Shown in pieces: positions 1 through 7,758 of a stretch of DNA of 64,000 nt. The position numbers and the translations under genes were made by a program. Origin of the DNA: Methylobacterium sp. E-005 (GTDB taxonomy: Bacteria > Pseudomonadota > Alphaproteobacteria > Rhizobiales > Beijerinckiaceae); contig NZ_JAKSYG010000209.1 in assembly GCF_022829725.1 (NCBI RefSeq), forward strand, positions 62,001 through 126,000. Reading direction: 5' to 3'. Under the pieces are notes generated by a model. The model was not told the DNA's origin, ran no database searches, and worked only from the letters and a program-made list of their open reading frames with translations. How positions within the stretch are numbered: the stretch's first letter is position 1; the number at the start of each line of letters is the position of its first letter.

Positions 1-1
1 C

Positions 2-1657
2 GCCGGCGCCTATGGGGCCGATGCAGCGGCGCGGCGCTATTTCGGCAAGCCCGCCAGGGCGCTGAACCTGCCCGAATCCGCCATGCTGGCCGGGCTGGTG
101 CGCGCGCCCTCGCAGCTCGCGCCCACCCGCAATCTCGGTGGCGCCAAGGAGCGGGCCGACGTGGTGCTCCAGGCCATGGTCCAGACCGGCGCGATCACGC
201 AGGCCGAGGCCGACGCGGCCCGCCGGCAGAGCGTCACCTTGAAGACGCCCCCGGAGGCACCGCCGGGCACCAATTACTTCCTCGACATGATCGCGGGCGA
301 CGTGAAGCGGCTGGCGGGCAAGGACGGCGATCTCACCGTCCGGTCCACCCTGAACCTCGATCTTCAGAGCCTCGCCGAGGGCGTCGTGGCCCGGCGCCTG
401 GACAAGGATGGGCGCCGCCGCAAGGTCGGACAGGCTGCCATGGTTGTGCTCTCGAAGGAGGGCGCGATCCTCGCCATGGTGGGCGGGCGGGACTACGAGG
501 ACAGCCAGTTCAACCGGGCCGTCCAGGCCAAGCGCCAGCCGGGCTCCCTGTTCAAGCTGCTGGTCTATCTGACTGCCTACGAGCAGGGCTACACACCGGA
601 TTCCCTCATGGTCGACCGGCCGGTGAAGATCGGCGACTGGGAACCCGAGAACGACGACGGCCGCTATCGCGGATCGGTGCCGCTGCGGACCGCCTTCGCG
701 CTCTCGATCAACACGGTGGCGGCGCAGCTCGGCCAGGAGGTCGGCATCCCGGCGGTGATCGCCACCGCACGCAAGCTCGGCATCCAGTCCGATCTGCCGA
801 ATGTCCCGAGCCTCGTGCTGGGCTCCGGCGCCGTGAGCCTGCTGGAGATGACCCGGGCCTACGGCTCCGTCCTCTCCGGCCGCACCCCGCTCCAGGCCTA
901 CGGCATCCAGGCGATCCGCGGCTCGGCACCGCAGCCGCTTTACGTCCAGACCGACCCCGCTCCCACGGCGGGCCTCGCCCAGGAGCCGCGCACCATGATG
1001 CTCGACTCGCTTCAGGCTGTGGTCGAATCGGGGACCGGGCGGGCGGCGCGGGTGCCGGGCCAGATCATCGGCGGCAAGACCGGCACGAGCCAGGACTTCC
1101 GCGATGCGTGGTTCGTCGGCATGACGCCGGATCTCGTGGTCGGGATCTGGGTCGGGAACGATGACGACTCTCCGATGAACCGGATGTTCGGCGGCGAGAT
1201 GCCCGCCGGCATCTTCCACGACTTCGTCCAGCGGGCGGCAGAGAAACTGGCCAAGGGCCGGCCGCGCCCCTCGGCCGAGCGGGCAGAGCCGGCCCGGGCG
1301 GCGGTTCCCGCTCCGGCGCCGGCGGCGACCCCGGTGGCGGCCGGCGAGATGCGCGGCGTCCCGGAGGTGATCGACACCGGGACCCTCAACCTGCGCGGGC
1401 GGGTCGTGCATCTGCTCGGCGTCGAGGGCGAGCGCGGCCATCTCGCCCGCCAGCTCGCGAGCTATCTGCGTCGGCGGGAGGTGGTCTGCACCGGCCTCTC
1501 CGACGGCGCCACCGCTCGCTGCCAGATCGAGGGCGACGATCTCGCCGGGCTGATCCTGGCGGCGGGTGGGGCCCGCGCCTCGGAGGATGCCCCGCCCGAT
1601 CTGCTCGGCGCCGAGGAGCAGGCGCGCGCCGAGCGCGTGGGCCTCTGGGGTCGCTGA
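2..1657 (+). CDS. Penicillin-binding protein 1A-type transglycosylase/transpeptidase, 3' part
   Basis: Class A PBP that polymerises and cross-links peptidoglycan on the periplasmic face of the inner membrane. The frame is open from base 2, so the N-terminus with the membrane anchor and most of the glycosyltransferase (GT51) domain lies outside the window; what remains begins with the end of GT51 (AYGADAAARRYFGK, then the LAGLVRAPSQLAPTRN stretch). The transpeptidase motifs are present: SLFK around bases 544-555, SIN at 704-712 and KTGTS from 1076. After a Pro/Ala-rich linker (about bases 1255-1340) the last 100 residues do not look like a PBP tail but like a degenerate staphylococcal-nuclease-type OB fold (VIDTGTL, VHLLGVEGE, ARCQIEGDDLAG, ARAERVGLWG). 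The stop is 4 bp from the stop of the convergent DUF1810 gene. PBP identity is secure; the tail assignment is an inference from pattern. Confidence 0.93.
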   Translation, partial: AGAYGADAAARRYFGKPARALNLPESAMLAGLVRAPSQLAPTRNLGGAKERADVVLQAMVQTGAITQAEADAARRQSVTLKTPPEAPPGTNYFLDMIAGDVKRLAGKDGDLTVRSTLNLDLQSLAEGVVARRLDKDGRRRKVGQAAMVVLSKEGAILAMVGGRDYEDSQFNRAVQAKRQPGSLFKLLVYLTAYEQGYTPDSLMVDRPVKIGDWEPENDDGRYRGSVPLRTAFALSINTVAAQLGQEVGIPAVIATARKLGIQSDLPNVPSLVLGSGAVSLLEMTRAYGSVLSGRTPLQAYGIQAIRGSAPQPLYVQTDPAPTAGLAQEPRTMMLDSLQAVVESGTGRAARVPGQIIGGKTGTSQDFRDAWFVGMTPDLVVGIWVGNDDDSPMNRMFGGEMPAGIFHDFVQRAAEKLAKGRPRPSAERAEPARAAVPAPAPAATPVAAGEMRGVPEVIDTGTLNLRGRVVHLLGVEGERGHLARQLASYLRRREVVCTGLSDGATARCQIEGDDLAGLILAAGGARASEDAPPDLLGAEEQARAERVGLWGR

Positions 1658-1661
1658 GGGC

Positions 1662-2090
1662 TCAGCCCTTCCCGAGCTTGGCCAGAGTCTTCGAGTCCGG
1701 TTCGCCGTTGAAATACCGTGTCAGCGCCGCGGCGAAGAGAGGTTCGTCGGGCGCGGCGGCCCCAAACAGGGTCATGCTGGAGCGGAATTTCATGTCGTCG
1801 GGAGAACCGAAGATCGCGTGCGCCGAGCGGCCCGACACCCGGTTCACCGCCGCCGTGCAGGTTCGCAAACGCTCTCCAAGGGTCGGATGCCCGAGATAGG
1901 CCTGCGCTTCCTCAAGGGAGCCGATCGCGTAACGCTGCGCCATCGGGCTGGAGCCGAGGCCGGCGATCTGCGGGAAGATGAACCACATCCAGTGGCTGCG
2001 CTTCTCGCCCGCCTCCAGTTCCGCCAGGGCGCAGTGGAAGACGCCCGTCTGCGCGGCGACGAAGCGATCGAGGTTGTACCGGTCCTGCAT
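1662..2090 (-). CDS. DUF1810 family protein
   Basis: A 142-residue cytosolic protein of the DUF1810 family, recognised by its typical opening (YNLDRFVAAQ), the KRSHWMWFIFPQI block near residue 30 and the QRYAIGSLEEAQAYL and FGSPDDMKFRSSMTLF blocks. Its biochemical role is unknown to me; some relatives are called calpastatins, which has no functional meaning in bacteria. It is complete, normal for the family in length, and converges on the PBP gene with only four bases between the stops. Confidence 0.9.
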   Translation of the reverse strand: MQDRYNLDRFVAAQTGVFHCALAELEAGEKRSHWMWFIFPQIAGLGSSPMAQRYAIGSLEEAQAYLGHPTLGERLRTCTAAVNRVSGRSAHAIFGSPDDMKFRSSMTLFGAAAPDEPLFAAALTRYFNGEPDSKTLAKLGKG

Positions 2091-2188
2091 CGTGGCTCAC
2101 AGCTCCGCTCGCCCGATCGCGGCGGCTCGGCGCCGCATCGCATCGCGTCATGGGTGACGGGCCGGCCGCCCTGGTGTAAGCGCCGGCC

Positions 2189-2545
2189 ATGTTCGGCACG
2201 CTCGTCGCCTTCATGGTCGCGAACCCGGCGACCAGTCATGCCCTGACGGCGATCCTCGAGACCACCGGCATGGCAGCCGCCCTGATCCTGCTGCGCACCC
2301 CGCGGCCAGAGGGGACCGCCGCGCTTCTGGTCTCGACCTACTATTACGGCCGGGAGGCCGGGCAGCGCGAGCACGACATCAAGCATGCCGGCTGGGATGC
2401 CGTCCAGGCGCATCTCGGCGCCGAGTTCCTGTACGGCTGGTCCCTGCCGAACCTCCAGCAATGGGTGGCGCCGACCTGCGCGGCCTGGGCGGTCGCGGCA
2501 GCGATCTTTCTGATCCACTCCCGGATGAGACCAGTTCCTAGATAG
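2189..2545 (+). CDS. Small hypothetical membrane protein
   Basis: 118 residues with two hydrophobic stretches (about 20-36 and 96-108). Between them is a polar segment with STYYYGREAGQREHDIKHAG. I do not recognise the family. The upstream region holds no strong ribosome binding site, but the frame has normal high-GC codon use and no competing frame, so it is more likely real than not. It runs divergently from the DUF1810 gene. Confidence 0.6.
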   Translation: MFGTLVAFMVANPATSHALTAILETTGMAAALILLRTPRPEGTAALLVSTYYYGREAGQREHDIKHAGWDAVQAHLGAEFLYGWSLPNLQQWVAPTCAAWAVAAAIFLIHSRMRPVPR

Positions 2546-2573
2546 CCGGTTTCAGATCGGCCGGCGGCCGCAT

Positions 2574-2843
2574 TCAGGTTTGTGCGAACGGGCCGTCCGA
2601 AGGGCCAATCTCGCTTCGGTCGCCGAGGAGCCGCCGCCCCGAAGCGATGATCTGGACCGTGTCGCGGCTGCTGCACTGACGTCGCGCCAGGGCCTCCAGA
2701 TCGCGCAGGTAGTCGATCACCGGGCTGCGCTGCTTCTCGCCCCGGCCAATGACCGGTTCGACCTTGGCGGTCACCGTCCCGGCGACCGTCTCCCAGAACT
2801 CGGGCGGGCAACCCGCGGGTTGTCGAATCGAAGGCTCGTGCAT
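2574..2843 (-). CDS. Small hypothetical protein
   Basis: 89 residues, polar, no signal peptide or membrane segment. The N-terminal part contains PPEFWETVAGTVTAKVEPVI, then a helical stretch with YLRDLEALARRQ and IIASGRRLLGD. A strong AGGAGGG ribosome binding site lies about 8 bases before the ATG on the minus strand, which is the main reason to accept the gene. I do not recognise a family. Confidence 0.55.
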   Translation of the reverse strand: MHEPSIRQPAGCPPEFWETVAGTVTAKVEPVIGRGEKQRSPVIDYLRDLEALARRQCSSRDTVQIIASGRRLLGDRSEIGPSDGPFAQT

Positions 2844-3050
2844 CGCTCGTTCCCTCCTGCCTCACAGGTTGGTTTTCGGGCGATTTACAGGGAGACGCAT
2901 TCACCCATGTTGACTGCCGCAACACGATCGAGCGACCGCCCGGATGGGATCGCGCCGTGGCCATTCGCGGTCCTCGAATATCCTCACCCCCAGCCCCAAA
3001 ACAGGTCGGGCCGTCGCGCGTTTGCTCAACGCGCAGATGCGGGGGGACAG

Positions 3051-3314
3051 ATGATGGGCGATGATGTGCCGGCGAAGGATCGATCGGCTCGGCGGGACCC
3101 AACCGGACAGTATGGGGAAACCCGTCTTCGTTCGATCGCCAAGGCGGTGAGCTGGCGCGTCGTCGGCAGCCTCGACACGCTGATGTTGTCGTACCTGTTC
3201 ACCGGCAACGTCCTCATCGCCGGCTCGATCGCTTCGACCGAGACCCTGACCAAGACGGCGCTGTATTATTTGCACGAGCGCGGCTGGGCTCTGGTCTCGC
3301 TGGGCCGGGCCTGA
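3051..3314 (+). CDS. DUF2061 family small membrane protein
   Basis: 87 residues. The C-terminal 60 match the DUF2061 pattern: RSIAKAVSWRVVGSLDT, a first membrane helix (LMLSYLFTGNVLIAGSIAS), then TETLTKTALYYLHERGW. The family is a small inner-membrane protein of unknown function, sometimes found with sulfate assimilation genes. The start was placed at the first of two adjacent ATG codons (3051 or 3054) because a GGGGGGA ribosome binding site lies just upstream; the longer open frame reaching back to 2580 has no supporting signal. Confidence 0.85.
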   Translation: MMGDDVPAKDRSARRDPTGQYGETRLRSIAKAVSWRVVGSLDTLMLSYLFTGNVLIAGSIASTETLTKTALYYLHERGWALVSLGRA

Positions 3315-3345
3315 GACCTTAAGGCAGCGGCGCGTCCGAACGAGA

Positions 3346-3375
3346 AAGCCCCCGTGGCGAGGTCCACGGGGGCTT
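3346..3375. terminator. Bidirectional terminator between DUF2061 and the EF-hand gene
   Basis: A perfect 12-bp stem (AAGCCCCCGTGG with CCACGGGGGCTT) around a 6-base loop sits between two convergent genes, so it can serve both. AA/TT at the stem ends gives short U runs in both directions. Confidence 0.85.
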
Positions 3376-3402
3376 CGGACGTCGCGCCGTGTGCCAGCGT
3401 GC

Positions 3403-3822
3403 TTACTTGATCAGGGCGAGCAGGGCCTTGCCGGCCTTGGAGTTCAGCTCCTTGGCGTCCAGGGTGCCGTCGCCGTCCGGATCAGCCATCTTGAAGCGCT
3501 CGGCGACCGCCGCGAGGTACTCCTTCTTGTCGAGGGTGCCGTCGCTGTCCGGATCGGCCTGCTTCACGCCGACCTTGCTGAGACGACCCTTCAGCTCACG
3601 GGCATCGAGCGTGCCGTCGGAATCCTTCTCCAGACGGTCGAAGGTGGCGGAGGCGACGGCCTCGACTTCCTTCATGTCCACCGTACCGTCACTGTCGGTA
3701 TCGATCATCTTGACGGCGCTCGCACCGCTCACGGGCTTGGCCAGCGCAGCGGGAACCGACAGGCTGGACACGGCGAGGGCCACCGCGGCGAAGCCACTGA
3801 GAACACGAAGGGTCATTGCCAA
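3403..3822 (-). CDS. Lanmodulin-like secreted EF-hand protein
   Basis: 139 residues with a signal peptide (about 1-28, ending ALA) and four EF-hand loops at 41-52, 65-76, 90-101 and 114-125, separated by only 12-13 residues. That tight spacing, the Asp at loop position 9 in all four, and DPDxDGTLDxKE loops are the features of lanmodulin, the periplasmic lanthanide-binding protein of Methylobacterium. The third and fourth loops have the diagnostic Pro at position 2. The first (DTDSDGTVDMKE) has Thr there, and the second (EKDSDGTLDARE) has Glu at position 1 and Lys at position 2, so metal affinity or selectivity may differ. The ending (KALLALIK) also resembles lanmodulin. The neighbours are not the known lanthanide-uptake genes, so this may be a paralogue. 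Protein type is clear; lanthanide binding is inferred. Confidence 0.88.
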   Translation of the reverse strand: MAMTLRVLSGFAAVALAVSSLSVPAALAKPVSGASAVKMIDTDSDGTVDMKEVEAVASATFDRLEKDSDGTLDARELKGRLSKVGVKQADPDSDGTLDKKEYLAAVAERFKMADPDGDGTLDAKELNSKAGKALLALIK

Positions 3823-3933
3823 ACTCTCCCGAATTGTGATGCAAATTCTTCCTAGGCGGCGATTCGCTTTGCTGCAAGTGCGAAATCAGCAGGCTGTGGA
3901 TCTTCGGGAGACCCTGACAGCATCGTCCATGTG

Positions 3934-3962
3934 AAAAGGGGCCGGCGGATGCCGACCCCTCC
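3934..3962 (-). terminator. Rho-independent terminator
   Basis: Read on the minus strand, AGGGGTCGGC and GCCGGCCCCT form a 10-bp stem (one G-T pair) with a 4-base loop, followed by TTTT. It lies 18 bases past the stop of the small minus-strand frame ending at 3978, and about 110 bases before the lanmodulin-like gene. Confidence 0.75.
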
Positions 3963-3977
3963 TGTCTTGAACAATCC

Positions 3978-4262
3978 TCACTCGGCTGTCGGCGGTCCGA
4001 AACAATCGCCGCAACCGCGGCGGACGATTGGCCGGTCATCGTCGTAGGCCCCGTCGCGCCGATCTTCCTCGCGCCGATCTTGCTCGCGCCGGAAATCCCG
4101 CCCCCGCTGGCCGCGGGAGCGCAGGTCCACGCTGGCGCCATCCGGCCCGAGATCGTTGCGCTGCGCCGTTGCGGGAACGACGCTCGCGCGGGAGGCGGCC
4201 AGGACGGCGCCGACAGGCAGGGTCGTCCTGGAACACGCCTTGGTGCGTTGACGTCGCACCAC
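3978..4262 (-). CDS. Possible small secreted, charged protein
   Basis: An open frame of about 94 codons from a GTG (4262; an upstream TTG at 4295 is also possible). It would encode an Arg/Lys-rich start, a moderately hydrophobic stretch (TTLPVGAVLAASRASVVPATAQ) that could be a signal peptide, and then a very charged tail (RRDGAYDDDRPIVRRG). The main support is the clear terminator 18 bases after its stop. There is no good ribosome binding site, and other frames are open here too. I do not recognise a family. It is the only gene candidate in the 500 bases between the lanmodulin-like gene and the solute-binding protein. Confidence 0.4.
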   Translation of the reverse strand: MVRRQRTKACSRTTLPVGAVLAASRASVVPATAQRNDLGPDGASVDLRSRGQRGRDFRREQDRREEDRRDGAYDDDRPIVRRGCGDCFGPPTAE

Positions 4263-4328
4263 GTGCTCGCGGGGATCGTGCCCCGGACATTCCAATCCTG
4301 CCGGCCTTGCCCGGGCTATCCGGTGCGC

Positions 4329-5948
4329 TCAGGCCAGTGTCGCGAGATCCTGGAACCAGTGCTGGGCCTGCACATAACTCTTCACCCGCGGCGACAGGGC
4401 GTGCGGGTTGGTATCGTGTACCACCCAGACCTGGACGGCATCGTCGACGACGATCTCGTGGATGCGCGCCAGCAGCCTGTTCTGTTCATCGGTGTCCAGG
4501 CTGGCCTTCACCTTGTCGCAAAGGGCATCGACCTCCGGATTGCGATAATGGCTCCAGTTCACCCCGTTCGGGGCGATCTGCTTCGAATCATAGAAGCGCA
4601 GGATCGCGTAGAACGGGTCCGAGGTGACGTAGGCGATGTTGCCGGCGCTGATCCCCTTGAGGCTCGGGTCGGCCGCGCCCTGGCGCCAAGCCGTGTAGGC
4701 GACCTCCAGTTCGACCGTCTTGAACTCGACCTGGATGCCGATCTCGGCCCAGCTCTGCTGCACGTACTCGTTGATCGGCAGCGACAGCATCTGCCCGGTG
4801 CCGCCGGTCGGGATCAGGACCGTGGCCTTGACCGGGTTCTTTACCGAGAAGCCCGCTTCCTCGACCAGCTTGCGGGCTGCCTCGACGTCGGTCTTGATCT
4901 GGAAGGTCGGCTTGCCGAACCAGGGGCTCGACTGCTGGACCTGTCCCACGGCCGGCTGCGCCAAGCCGCCCATCAGCTCGACGACGCCGGCCCGGTCGAT
5001 CGCCAGGTTGGCCGCCTTGCGCAGGCGCAGGTCCCGCCAGGGCGAGCCTTCCAGCATCGACAGGTGGTAGTTCCAGACATGCGGCGTGTCGTTGCCGACG
5101 ACGCGCATGCCGGCGGCCTTCAGGCGCGGAACGGCATCGGGCGCGGGCGCCTCGATCAGGTCGACCGTGCCGGAGAGCAGCGCATTCACCCGGGCGAGAT
5201 CCTCGGGCACGCAGGTGAGCGTGAGCTTGGCGAGCTTCGGCACCCGCTTGGGGTTCCAGTATCCGACGTTGGGCAGGAGTTCGAGGCGCACCCGCGGGAC
5301 CAGCTGGCCCATGCGGAACGGCCCGGTGCCCGAGGGCTCGAAGGCGAATTTCGCCCAGTCGCGACCGACTTTCTCGTATTGCGCGGGCGAGGAGATCAGG
5401 AACCAGAGCATCTGGTAGGGGAACAGGCTGTCGGGCGACTTGGTGGTCACCTGGACGGTCTTGGCGTCGAGCTTCTTGTAGCTCGCGACGCCGGGCAGGC
5501 GTGGGCGCACCTGGGCGGCCTGCCGCTGGTCGAAATGCGGCGCCTCCTTGTTGAGCACCTTGTCGAAATTCCAGATCACCGCGTCGGCGTCGAAGGCCGA
5601 GCCGTCGTGGAAGGTCACGCCCTCCCGCAGGTGGAAGGTCCAGACCTTCGGATCGGCGGCGTTGGCCTCCCAGGAGGTTGCGAGGCCGGGGATCATCTTG
5701 CCGGGCCGGTCGGCCACGTCGAGTTCCCAGGCGACCAGCGGGTCGTAAAGGGTCAGGCCAGTGAACTGGTAGCCACCGGCGCCCCGGTCCGGCTGACCGG
5801 TGGTGAGCGGCAGGTCGGTCATCGAGATGCCGTAGGTCAGGCTACCGGGCGTCCCGCCCTGCGCGCCGGCCCGGCCCGGGGCTCCGAAGGCGGCCAGTGC
5901 CGCCCCTCCCACCATCAGCGAGCGGCGTGTCGGCTTGATCAGGTCCAT
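4329..5948 (-). CDS. ABC transporter substrate-binding protein, family 5 (peptide/nickel/opine type)
   Basis: Periplasmic binding protein of the SBP_bac_5 family, about 539 residues. The start at 5948 gives a Tat-type signal (PTRRSLMVGGAALAAF, cleavage near GAQ); the longer frame to 6041 adds 31 residues without a signal. Family landmarks are DPLVAWELD, the WTFHLREGVTFHDGS block that marks the family near residue 100, SGTGPFRMGQ, the ANLAIDRAGVVELM block and the C-terminal PHALSPRVKSYVQAQH. No permease or ATPase gene is adjacent, so it is an orphan here and the ligand cannot be told. Confidence 0.9.
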   Translation of the reverse strand: MDLIKPTRRSLMVGGAALAAFGAPGRAGAQGGTPGSLTYGISMTDLPLTTGQPDRGAGGYQFTGLTLYDPLVAWELDVADRPGKMIPGLATSWEANAADPKVWTFHLREGVTFHDGSAFDADAVIWNFDKVLNKEAPHFDQRQAAQVRPRLPGVASYKKLDAKTVQVTTKSPDSLFPYQMLWFLISSPAQYEKVGRDWAKFAFEPSGTGPFRMGQLVPRVRLELLPNVGYWNPKRVPKLAKLTLTCVPEDLARVNALLSGTVDLIEAPAPDAVPRLKAAGMRVVGNDTPHVWNYHLSMLEGSPWRDLRLRKAANLAIDRAGVVELMGGLAQPAVGQVQQSSPWFGKPTFQIKTDVEAARKLVEEAGFSVKNPVKATVLIPTGGTGQMLSLPINEYVQQSWAEIGIQVEFKTVELEVAYTAWRQGAADPSLKGISAGNIAYVTSDPFYAILRFYDSKQIAPNGVNWSHYRNPEVDALCDKVKASLDTDEQNRLLARIHEIVVDDAVQVWVVHDTNPHALSPRVKSYVQAQHWFQDLATLA

Positions 5949-6094
5949 CGTGTCTCTCGGCTGGAAGCGGATGCGCCGCATGGAGCGGCGCCCGCTCGCC
6001 AGGCGCGACGGCGTTCTCAGCGCCACGACCCCATGCTGCATACAGTATCATGCACGCATCATGCCCAATCGGACGGCAGTTGGACGGTCCGCCC

Positions 6095-7156
6095 TCAGGC
6101 CTGCCAGATCTGCCCGGGCCTGAGGGCGAGGAACCGCTCCGGCGCAAGACCGGAAGCCCCCAGCGCCGCATTCAGCGCCTCGACGGGGCGCTCGATCCCC
6201 TCGTCGGTGAGCTGGAACGTGCCCCAATGATGCCCGAGTCCCTGCTCGGCGCCGAGCAGGCGGAAGGCCTGCACGGCTTCAGCGGGGTCGACATGCTGCG
6301 CGCGCATGAACCAGCGCGGCTCGTAGGCGCCGATCGGCAGGGTCGCCAGCCGGGGCGGCCCGAATTGGGCGCGGATGTCCCGGAACAGCGATCCGTCGCC
6401 GAAGCCGGTATCGCCGACGTGGTAGTGCACGCCCCGGGGCGAGGTGATCACGAAGGCGCACCACAGGGCCATCCGCCGGTCCCGGACGCCCCGGGCCGAC
6501 CAATGGTTGGCCGGTGTGAGGTGAACCTGCAGCCCGTCGCCGAGATCGACGGACTCGCCCCAGTCGCGGGTCTCGACATGCATCGTGTCGTCGTAGCCGC
6601 GCAGGATCGCGTCGTTGCCGAGCGGCGCCACGATCAGCGGCTGATGCGCCTGCCAGATCCGCGCGACGGCCGGCCCGTCGAGATGGTCGTAATGGTTGTG
6701 GGTAATCAGCACCGCATCGATCGGCGGCAGGTCGGCAAAGGCGATGCCCGGCGGGTTGACGCGTTTCGGCCCCGCGATGCGGACCGGGCTCGCGCGCTTG
6801 GCAAAGACCGGATCGATCAGGATGTTGCGGCCTGCGACCTGTACGAGGTAGCTCGCGTGGCCGATCAGCACGACCCGCAGCCCCCCGACGCGCTCGGGCG
6901 GGCGATCCGCCGGGAACGGGCTCGGGAAGCTCTTAGGCCATGGCTCCCGCGCGCGCTTGGCCTGCCAGCGGAGCACGTCGGGCAGCGATTTGTCGGTCGC
7001 TTGGTCCGGCAGGAAGAAGCGCAGCCCGTCGAAATGGTCCGAGGTGGGCCCGCGATAATAGGGATTTCGGCCGCGCCGATGGGCGGCATAGCCGACGCCG
7101 CCGAGCGTCATGACCGTGGCCGCACTCGCGACCGTGAGCAGGCTGCGCCGTTTCAT
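6095..7156 (-). CDS. MBL-fold metallo-hydrolase (UlaG/NAPE-PLD-like)
   Basis: 353 residues from the ATG at 7156, which opens MKRRSLLTVASAATVMTLGG, an N-terminal membrane anchor or signal with twin Arg. The metallo-beta-lactamase metal site is THNHYDHLDG (HxHxDH), followed by HLTPANHWSARG, HYHVGDTGFGDG and GHHWGTFQLTDE, which supply the other His/Asp ligands. The arrangement is that of the NAPE-PLD/UlaG-like branch, whose members hydrolyse phosphodiester or lactone bonds; the substrate is unknown. The longer frame to 7402 was rejected because the extension is Arg/Pro/Ser shadow sequence. Confidence 0.9.
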   Translation of the reverse strand: MKRRSLLTVASAATVMTLGGVGYAAHRRGRNPYYRGPTSDHFDGLRFFLPDQATDKSLPDVLRWQAKRAREPWPKSFPSPFPADRPPERVGGLRVVLIGHASYLVQVAGRNILIDPVFAKRASPVRIAGPKRVNPPGIAFADLPPIDAVLITHNHYDHLDGPAVARIWQAHQPLIVAPLGNDAILRGYDDTMHVETRDWGESVDLGDGLQVHLTPANHWSARGVRDRRMALWCAFVITSPRGVHYHVGDTGFGDGSLFRDIRAQFGPPRLATLPIGAYEPRWFMRAQHVDPAEAVQAFRLLGAEQGLGHHWGTFQLTDEGIERPVEALNAALGASGLAPERFLALRPGQIWQA

Positions 7157-7217
7157 GTCCCCCGAGATGGCGGGTGGCACGCTCCGGTCAAGTTCCCCGG
7201 CCTTGCGGCGGCAAGCC

Positions 7218-7454
7218 TCACTCCACCGCCTCAGCGGCCAGGGACAGCCGCGCCCGGTAGACGATCTTGCCGACGCCGTCGCGCACGCAGGCGACGTAAT
7301 CCTGGCGCTCGACATCCGGCAGCATGTCGCGGGCGATCGCCGACATGATCCGGGTGACCTTGGCGCGGGCGGCCGGCAGATCCGGCAGCTCGAAGCCGAC
7401 ATCGTCGCGGATCGGCTGCGAGCCGTCGTGAAGATCGATGAAGAAGCGAGGCAT
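7218..7454 (-). CDS. DUF6894-type small protein
   Basis: 78 residues beginning MPRFFIDLHDG and ending in a VYRARLSL strand. This layout (F-x-D-x-H-D-G, then D-D-x-G, then an Ala-rich helix) is typical of a small protein family, DUF6894, that occurs in many copies in Methylobacterium and rhizobia. Function unknown. The start was set at 7454; an AT-rich patch at about 7490-7530 probably carries the promoter. Confidence 0.75.
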   Translation of the reverse strand: MPRFFIDLHDGSQPIRDDVGFELPDLPAARAKVTRIMSAIARDMLPDVERQDYVACVRDGVGKIVYRARLSLAAEAVE

Positions 7455-7758
7455 CGGCGCGAAGTGTCTCGGAGAGAGGTACTGCGTTGGTATGATTGCT
7501 CTAGTCATGGTTAATAGGAACTTAATTTCGGGATGGATCAGTTGCTTCGCCGGCTTGATCCGCCGCCCAGGACCTGTGCGGTCCCTCTTCCTGTCCGCAA
7601 GTCTCACGCCCTCGGAACGGCTACCGGCTTCACCTTGAGCCTGCCGCCGACCCCATGGAGACAACAGGCATTTCCCCGCGCAGCACGGGGGCGGACAGAG
7701 CGCCTCGGCACGCGAAGTGTGAAGATCGTAGCCCGCCTGCCGCAGCCGAGCCGCAGGC
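7455..7758. other. Intergenic region without a recognised gene
   Basis: About 300 bases between the DUF6894 gene and the Rieske gene. Bases 7490-7530 are AT-richer than the surroundings and could hold the promoter of the DUF6894 gene. Overlapping frames exist but none has a ribosome binding site or recognisable product. Confidence 0.5.

Noticed and set aside
2580..3050. Upstream extension of the DUF2061 frame
   Set aside because: No ribosome binding site, overlaps the minus-strand small gene, and unlike the family.
4080..6230. 716-codon plus-strand frame
   Set aside because: It is the antisense shadow of the solute-binding protein gene; composition is Arg/Gly/Ala/Asp with no domain.
6095..7402. 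82-residue N-terminal extension of the MBL-fold protein
   Set aside because: The extension overlaps the DUF6894 gene and is Ser/Arg/Pro shadow; MKRRSLL is a proper signal start.
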